A stretch of DNA of 64,000 nt from Endomychus coccineus. Its lineage: Eukaryota > Arthropoda > Insecta > Coleoptera > Endomychidae. Below, in pieces: positions 58,193-64,000 of this stretch. The notes under the pieces are model-generated. The model worked only from the letters and a program-made list of their open reading frames with translations, was not told where the DNA came from and did not search any database. Made by a program: the position numbers and the translations under genes. The stretch is taken from the NCBI GenBank assembly GCA_958510875.1, contig OY294071.1, positions 32,394,581 to 32,458,580 on the forward strand. The letters are read 5' to 3'. How positions within the stretch are numbered: the stretch's first letter is position 1; every line of letters begins with the position of its first letter.

Positions 58193-59607
58193 GATTTTTA
58201 AGAAAATTAAAAACGAGATTACACTTTTTGAACAATGATATATTCAACTTAACATGTTTCGTTATAGTCTAGGAGCCAGAGTGATATTGATGAACATTAA
58301 CCCGATGGCACTATGGTTTATCTTTAGAGAACGGTTCAATGACCAATTCATCTCACAGACCGAATTTTCCCCGGCTGCTAGATCTCAAGATACAGCATCC
58401 GCATTTTTTTTTGTTGACTGAAGGTTAACCCTTTCCAAGTTGCGGTTACTTGAAAAGCATGCTATTCTTATACACTTTCACCATGTGCCATCATTTTTTA
58501 TAGTGCCCGTTTATCAGGCCGACCAGTTAAAATTGGACCGAAAATGGACTGCTAGTTCACCCTCCCAAACCTGGTGGAAAATGTTCATTGGTGTTGGCAA
58601 ATGTTAATATACCCTATGCCATCAAAAGTTATCGGTCCATTTCGGAGTAATTGGCCATTATTTGGACAAAAAATGTTTCTTTTTTTCATTTCGTGGCTAA
58701 AACTTGCAGGTTACAAGATAACATGATGGCACCATGCTAAATAACTTTATTGGAGGTCAAATGAAGATTTAAAATTATTGCCATCACTCCTTGCCTATTT
58801 AAACCCCCCAAAATCCCCTAGGACCACCCCCAAAAAATATGAATAATATGGATAATATAACCAATTTCATCATAAATTAGTAAATTTTTGAGATTCTGGC
58901 TGGATTTAAAATCGAAACGGCAGTTTTTTGTTTTTGTTTTGTTTTGGGGGTGGTTTTAGGGGGTTTTGGGGGGTTTGAATAGGCAAGGAGTGACGGCAAT
59001 AATTTTAAATTTTTATTTGACCTACAATAAAGTTATTTAACATGGTGCCATCATGTCATCATCTTGTAACCCACAAGTTTTAGCCACAAAATGAAAAAAA
59101 TTAACATTTTTGGTCCAAATAATGGCCAATTACTCGGAAATGGACCGATAACTTTTGATGGCATAGGGTATGTTAACAATTGTCAACACCAATGAACATT
59201 TTTCATCAGGTTTGGGAGGGTTAACTTGCAGTCCATTTTCGGTCCAATTTCAACTGGTCGGCCTGATAAACGGACACGATAAAAAATGATGATACATGGT
59301 GGAAGTGTATAAGAATGGCATTCTTTTCAAGTAACCGCAATTTTGAGAGGGTTACCCTCCAGTAAAAAAAAAATGCGGATGCTGTATCTCGAGATCTAGC
59401 AGCCGGGGAAAATTCGGTCTGTGAGATGAATTGGTCATTGAACCATTCTCTAACGATAAACCGTAGTGCCATCGGGTTAATGTTCAGACCATCAATATCG
59501 CTCTGTCTCCTAGACTATTATAAAGCAGCATCGTCAGAAATGATTCTTTAAGTTGAATATGTGAACGTTTAATAACTATAATCTCGTTTTTAATTATCTT
59601 AAAAACC
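58193..59607. mobile_element. Long inverted repeat element (~640-bp arms, ~114-bp loop)
   Basis: The left arm, from GATTTTTAAG, runs through GAACATTAACCCGATGGCAC, CAATGACCAATTCATCTCAC, CGGCTGCTAGATCTC, CCAATTTTAACTGGTCGGCC (in complement) and AGTTATCGGTCCATTTC. It is mirrored by the right arm down to CTTAAAAACC. The arms meet at C-rich AAACCCCCCAAAATCCCCTA (left) and the G-rich partner GGGGGTGGTTTTAGGGGGTT (right), around a loop at about 58832-58945. The minus-strand frame at 59221-59472 (83 codons) is partly preserved in the left arm as well, but its peptide is unrecognised. Transcription would yield a near-perfect long hairpin. Confidence 0.88.
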
Positions 59608-59839
59608 ATCCTCAGGTGATAATGGATTTTCATTCTTACTTTTTATTTGTTTACTATTCATATGTTAGCTGGCTTTTCCATTCAAGCTTTCTCATATTGA
59701 AACAATGAACAATGACGTTATGAGAAATAACTTTATTTAGTATGCTCTTTAGAAAACTTTACAAAATAGCTTAAAGCAACTCAGACTGCTTTAATATTTG
59801 CATCAACTTCCACTTTGGATCCACAAGGGAAGGATCCTC
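59608..59839. other. Short AT-rich spacer
   Basis: No gene or repeat recognised. Confidence 0.5.
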
Positions 59840-60170
59840 CTACCATTGCTACTATCGATAGGCTTTGCACAAAGCCTTCTTGAGAATCTACCATCATATG
59901 GTTTGCCGCCCTAACTATGCCGTTTACTATGAAATGTTCTATTCAGCTATGGAAGTTGACGTAGTATATGCCGATATAATGACTATCAACTCTGGTATCC
60001 CTTCTGGAACTGGCTTGGTATCAACTTTGTTTCTGCTGAATAGCAAGGATCTATTAAAACTGACCGCCAATAGCTCTGCCTATAGAGGGAATCCATCCAA
60101 TGAAGCCATAGGTACGGTGACAGTTCGATGCAATATGAAGATCTGGCAAGAAGTATGAAATAGGGCTCTG
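59840..60170 (+). pseudogene. Jockey-like RT remnant
   Basis: Plus strand. In a shifted frame the start reads like IDRLCTKPS, the degraded AFDRVWHKALL of motif A. HHMVCRPNYAVYYEMFYSAM and EVDVVYADIMTINSGIPSGT follow at about 59890-60010, and GLVSTLFLLNSKDLLKLTAN at 60010-60070. That is the segment through motif B (INSGVPQGxVLSPTLFLLFINDLL) with GIPSGT in place of GVPQGS. The FADD motif is lost. The 97-codon frame is open but far too short to be active. Confidence 0.75.
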
Positions 60171-61097
60171 ATAATCTAGTAGTTTGATACAACCAAACCT
60201 CATGCCATTTCTGGCGGATCGCACAATCCCTAATGATGATGCTGGGCAAAACTATTCCCATGGAGTCGATGACCAGGAATCTAGCCCAGACAGCCCTCAG
60301 AAAGCAGGAATTGGTGCCTTGGGAGCGTAATGAAGGAAGGCACTTTCATAGCTAACATGATACACAGGGAAAATTCGGAATGCATCAAGATGCATTTTAA
60401 ACTAAATCAACATTGATAATCATTGGTGTCAACATATTATCCAAGTATCTGCAACATACGACACTATTTGGTAAATAAGTATATTCAGTCTAGGGAAGGC
60501 TGAACTAAGGAAGATAAATTATGCCTTATCTGCCTCTCCGCTTTAGTTTTTACTTCTACTGATAAGATAGCCACGGCATGAAAAGGAAGGTCGAAGATCT
60601 CAGATGAAGCGTAGCTCCGTTCCATTTTTATAATATTTACTACATTCAGCATCCAGTACACATACAGGATCCTTTATTACAATCACAATGTCAATATTTC
60701 ATGTTGAAATTGCGGTAATTGAGAAGTGAAATTCTGCTTGCGCTAATGTTATCCTAGAATTCTTTATTAGTACCGATGTGGTCTGGTATGATACATTTGA
60801 CAGATGGAAATTTCCATCAAATATGAAGGTCGATCCTTTAGAAAATTTGGATTTAATTGCTAGCAGTATAAAGTAGGTGTGAAAAATAATATCAGGCAAA
60901 TGCAAGAAGCCAAATTAAATTGGAGAATTGGCAAATTATCAATAGCAGAAATAAAATTAAAATACGTATGTAAATACAATAGAATTAAGTTGATATATTG
61001 CAGAGTATAAAACAAGTTGGGTACGAGAGATATGTGAGCAAAAAGTTAATGGGTGCTTTCTTCCGAGTCAGAGTGACTCAAATTTTAAGTGCGCAAC
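60171..61097. other. No recognisable gene
   Basis: Unassigned AT-rich DNA. The first ~400 bp might be further LINE debris (a plus-strand reading contains AQTALRKQELVPWE) but no motif is clear. Confidence 0.45.
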
Positions 61098-61690
61098 TAG
61101 ATTAGATTAGATTTGTATGGGGCTTTTTGGCTAGGAACCCCTTCACTGCGACCTTTGCAAATTCATGGGTGTGCCTTCATATTATGTTAGAGTTCCCTGT
61201 CTAGACCCGTCCTCATTACTAGACTCCATAAGCCAGACCTTAGGGTTGTGGTCCTGGTTGATCGCTTTTTCTGGCCTAGTAGATACACCGTGAATTTTGG
61301 CGATGGTTCTTTAATGAACTTTTTAGCCTGTCTCATTCCCGTCGCCTTCCAACATTCTCGAGATTGATTTTTCATCCAAGTACTGTTATGTGATTTTTGC
61401 AAGGCTCCTGCTATACCACAGAAAGGTTCTGGATCAATTGGGGCACATCGCGCTCCTTCTCGGACTAATGGTCTATTCCTTTCCCTTGTAAGCTGTGTGT
61501 TTCTGATACCCAGGCTAAAAACTGTCTGTTTTGGCTGCACAACTCTTGTAGGGTTTCTAAGCAATCACAGACAAGTTTGCAGTTAACTTGCATGGAGCTG
61601 CTCGCTTTTAGCAGCGTGGCTGTCACAGTATATGGTGATGGTTTTTCCTTGAACTATCGCCTTAGTAGTGAGCAGCATTGGAATCTGAGG
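61098..61690 (-). pseudogene. 3' end of an RNase H-type LINE, with (TAATCT) tail
   Basis: Minus strand. RNase H scraps start near 61680 (FKEKPSPYTVTATLL, a mutated GKTITIYxDSxAA). CDCLETLQELCSQNRQFLAW follows near 61570-61510. Then GIAGALQKSHNSTWMKNQSR and KFIKEPSPKFTVYLLGQKKR match KVLCKSYNSSWMKNQS and QFINEPSPKSMKNLLSQNK of the copy at 825-2520. The 3' untranslated end also matches 2395-2500. The element terminates at 61098 with CCCCATACAAATCTAATCTA plus further TAATCT units, a typical microsatellite end for insect elements of this kind. Confidence 0.83.
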
Positions 61691-61734
61691 CTTCAAAGAT
61701 AAGACAATGTATTGTCAAAACTTTGGAGTTCATC

Positions 61735-62025
61735 CAATGATGAACGAGGTGGAAATACTGACCATAATCAATCATGTATGTTAGAGAAAGTTTACAACAA
61801 TGAGCAAATGTACATCATGACGGATAGTCAAGCAGCCATAAAAGCATTAACATCTTATGTGATCACCTCTCAGACTATCTCAGAGAGCCGATATAAATTG
61901 GCCGGAGAGGAACGAGACGAAGATCTGAGAAACACATACCAGATGTCACATTGGAGATGTCATCTGGTGATTGAACCGATCGAAGAAGGCCACGATATTC
62001 ACCAGTTGTCAGAATTATGTTGAAA
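61735..62025 (+). pseudogene. RNase H-type LINE scrap, opposite orientation
   Basis: Plus strand: MYIMTDSQAAIKALTSYVIT at 61810-61870 is the second catalytic segment of RNase H (TDSQAA). SESRYKLAGEERDEDLRNTY follows at once, corresponding to the later ADxLA region. The piece between (WVPGHxGxxGNE) has been deleted. It lies head-to-head with the minus-strand remnant ending at 61690. Confidence 0.75.
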
Positions 62026-63128
62026 ATGTACAGAAAAGACAAGCAGTTCCTCACAAAAATCCTGGAATGTTATCTCGGTCGGAGGTGAGGTTGGACTTCA
62101 GTTTTTGGTAGCTTGCCACAGAATGGACTCAGTATACAAATGAGCTATCGTTTGACTATCAACTCTGGGCAGTTTGTTTACATCCTTTTGTATGATCAGA
62201 GTTTTATTGATGAACAGTATCTCCATTCATGAACATATTCATTTTAATGTAATATTCGTATATGACAAATTAAAATAATCATATTGCTTTACTTCTTTAC
62301 TTCATATTTATTGCTTATGATTTAACATTGAAAGTTCTAATTCAAGTCATATGTTACCAAAAGTAAAAGCACTCTTAAAGAATGTTGTCCAAAAGCTCTA
62401 CAGCCAATATATCAAACAGGGAAGCAATATAAGAGTGTCCGAAAGGAAAGGGAAGAGAGTAACGGTAAAAAATGAGATGATGTTTAATGAAGCGACCGAA
62501 GAAGTCGCGATTCGTCCGGCGTACGGGCGCCGTATGAAATTCCCCGTCTATGTAAGAGTCAGTCATTGACCATTGTATTTGCACAATGAGTATTTTATGA
62601 TTATTAAAATATGACGTCAGGCTTTAATTACGCTTGGAGAGCCACCTGCTACCGCAACCGCCCTCAGAATACAATGGACATGAACCCCGATATTCTCTAC
62701 ACTCTACCATTATACTAATCAAGAAAGAAGAGTTAGTTCCGAAGGTTATTTCATCTATTAAAGTACCCGTGATAACATCGTTAGGATCTATTTCTACTAA
62801 CAAAATACTTATCTCCAGCTATGCATTCTTTGTTTGGATATGAATATACTGATTGTTTCATTACATGGTGCCTAAAATACATTTAAGCAAGTAGTTCCTA
62901 CTTGCTACTTGCGTCCTATCCTCCTGGTGGTTTGGCTTTACTTATTTCGTATTACTATGTTAAACTGTTACGTTTTAAACAGCTGTCTGGAACTATAAAT
63001 TTGTCACATTACTGATCTCTCTGGACTAGAAAGACAAAGCCAATATGAGATAAATGAGTATATTCATATATTATATTATATTTAAATTCTCGGGAAATAG
63101 GTCATACTAACACATATGCTCATATTTT
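62026..63128. other. No recognised gene
   Basis: AT-rich. The overlapping frames at 62351-62569 (+) and 62375-62584 (-) are unrecognised; the plus-strand peptide is basic (VSERKGKRVTVKNEM). The stretch 62980-63060 shares blocks with 7720-7800. Confidence 0.45.
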
Positions 63129-63172
63129 CGTCTTTATGTACGTTTCGGTCTCACGACCATCATCAAAAGACG
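63129..63172 (-). ncRNA. Hammerhead-ribozyme-like motif
   Basis: On the minus strand the order is CGUCUU, then UUGAUGA, then a perfect stem-loop UGGUC-GUGA-GACC, then GAAA, the palindrome ACGU, A, and lastly AAAGACG, which pairs with the opening CGUCUUU. This matches a type I hammerhead: outer stem I, core CUGAUGA, stem II with a tetraloop, core GAAA, a minimal palindromic stem III and a UA at the cleavage position. Two departures: the first core base is U instead of C, and stem I is separated from the core on the 3' side by CAU. It lies downstream of a Penelope-like RT on the same strand. Hammerheads are known from Penelope-like terminal repeats. Activity is doubtful because of the core change. 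Confidence 0.55.
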
Positions 63173-63540
63173 TATTACGTCTAAAACGGGATTTATCAAA
63201 ACTAATTGTATCAGCACAAAATGTCCTTATCACACCAATTTCAATTAAAAATGCCAACGTCGCCGAAACGAACAGAAACACGAATAATCGAAATTGTAAC
63301 ACATTAATGTTTTAAGTATCAAAAATTCACTGCTTAGCAATTTTCTTATCATATACGAATGTCAAGAATGTCTGAAACTGAAACAAAAAAAGTAAAGCTC
63401 ACGTATCTACTTTCGAACCCGATGTTAAAGATTTATGAGGTAATAGAAAAAGGTTGTCAGATCTTATTAGAAATATTACTATTTGAGCATTCTACCTAAA
63501 ATATACTTTCAACATTATAAAGATGCATGTAGAAATTTGC
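63173..63540. other. Probable 3' part of the Penelope-like element, no clear coding
   Basis: Between the RT end and the hammerhead-like motif I see no GIY-YIG nuclease. The minus-strand frame at 63120-63302 overlaps the motif and is unrecognised. Either the nuclease was deleted or the element is an endonuclease-lacking type. Confidence 0.4.
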
Positions 63541-63860
63541 AAGGGTTTTAATTAATTAAATTAGTATCAATCTGACTTAATGACTGAATATCCGTTCTAT
63601 GATTGACAGATTTGGAGTCACGTTTTAGGTGAATCATCTTCAGAATAGATCTTTTATAATAATTGGTTTCCTTAGTTAAAATATTAACAATTTTTGTAAT
63701 CGAATTTCCATCTACATCATGCCTGATGTTCATATCTAGGAAATTTATGTTTTTGTTCACTTCTATTTCACAAGTAAATTAAAGTTTACAGTGGAAAATG
63801 TTACATTTATTAATCACGTACTGAATTTTATCAATGGGAACTAGGCTGTGCCAAAGAATT
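63541..63860 (-). pseudogene. Penelope-like reverse transcriptase C-terminal fragment
   Basis: Minus strand: IKFSTxLINxxxFHCKL then FTCEIEVNKNINFLDMNIRH followed by DVDGNSITKIVNILTKETNY at about 63830-63640. This is the conserved IxxxIxxFNxxHxxLxFTxExExxxxInFLDxxI segment after the catalytic site of Penelope-like RTs. KMIHLKRDSKSVNH follows as the thumb region. The 70-codon frame at 63548-63760 is open; frame changes lie upstream. The catalytic YVDD motif is not visible before the window end. Confidence 0.75.
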
Positions 63861-64000
63861 CGATATTTTGCATCAAGCCGAAAACGTGTTTTTTGAAGTT
63901 TTTCCTCAATTTTTGAGAGAGGTTTCTTAACACTGTTCTACAATAACGGGATGTTTGTCACTTAGGAGACATTATTACATTCAAACACAAAGAATTTAAT
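63861..64000. other. Window end, unassigned
   Basis: Probably the continuation of the Penelope-like RT on the minus strand, too degraded to read. Confidence 0.35.

Noticed and set aside
59221..59472. 83-codon minus-strand frame in the long hairpin, as a gene
   Set aside because: Its counterpart in the left arm is broken, and the peptide matches no family. It is more likely a chance opening in an inverted repeat.

Overview
This window is AT-rich eukaryotic DNA with the look of an arthropod, most likely insect, genome. The evidence is its repeat content: non-LTR retrotransposon remnants of the Jockey/CR1 group and of the RNase H-bearing I/R1/LOA group, Penelope-like element remnants, mariner/Tc1-type DNA transposons, foldback-like inverted repeats and several satellite arrays. 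I found no convincing host protein-coding gene, no tRNA or rRNA, and nothing bacterial. Species or order cannot be fixed from the sequence alone.

Layout. 0.8-2.5 kb: decayed RNase H-type LINE. 2.8-7 kb: a diverged dispersed repeat pair around a 41-bp tandem array. 8-9.2 kb: Jockey-like RT remnant (minus). 10.4-12.7 kb: complete long-TIR mariner/Tc1-like element with a frameshifted transposase. 12.9-14.0 kb: ~153-bp tandem array. 16.1-17.0 kb: RNase H LINE remnant (minus). 19.3-21.6 kb: the best-preserved gene, a 5'-truncated LINE with an uninterrupted 754-codon RT frame. 21.7-23.2 kb: RNase H LINE piece, then a Penelope-like GIY-YIG remnant. 24.2-25.7 kb: foldback element flanked by TA. 27.0-30.3 kb: three RNase H LINE remnants, one interrupted by a piece of mariner. 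31.6-33.4 kb: ~51-bp GC-rich repeats followed by satellite A. 34.7-42.3 kb: scattered LINE and Penelope-like debris. 42.5-43.6 kb: second foldback element. 44.9-46.4 kb: LINE remnants. 47.6-49.8 kb: satellite B (seven ~305-bp units). 49.8-50.5 kb: LINE RT remnant. 51.8-54.4 kb: satellite A again, now with a 563-bp higher-order repeat. 55-60 kb: LINE remnants and two more inverted-repeat elements. 61-62 kb: two RNase H LINE pieces on opposite strands. 63.1-63.9 kb: Penelope-like RT with a hammerhead-ribozyme-like motif downstream.

The region is therefore a graveyard of mobile elements and satellites, as expected of pericentromeric or other gene-poor chromatin (inference). The most interesting structures are the foldback elements that share a G5T4/GTCGC-type motif and ~145-bp internal tandem repeats, the mariner-like element whose TIRs both carry the transposase start, the higher-order organisation of satellite A, and the hammerhead-like motif beside the Penelope-like RT. 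All frame calls come from reading translations by eye. Coordinates of degenerate elements are approximate to tens of bases.
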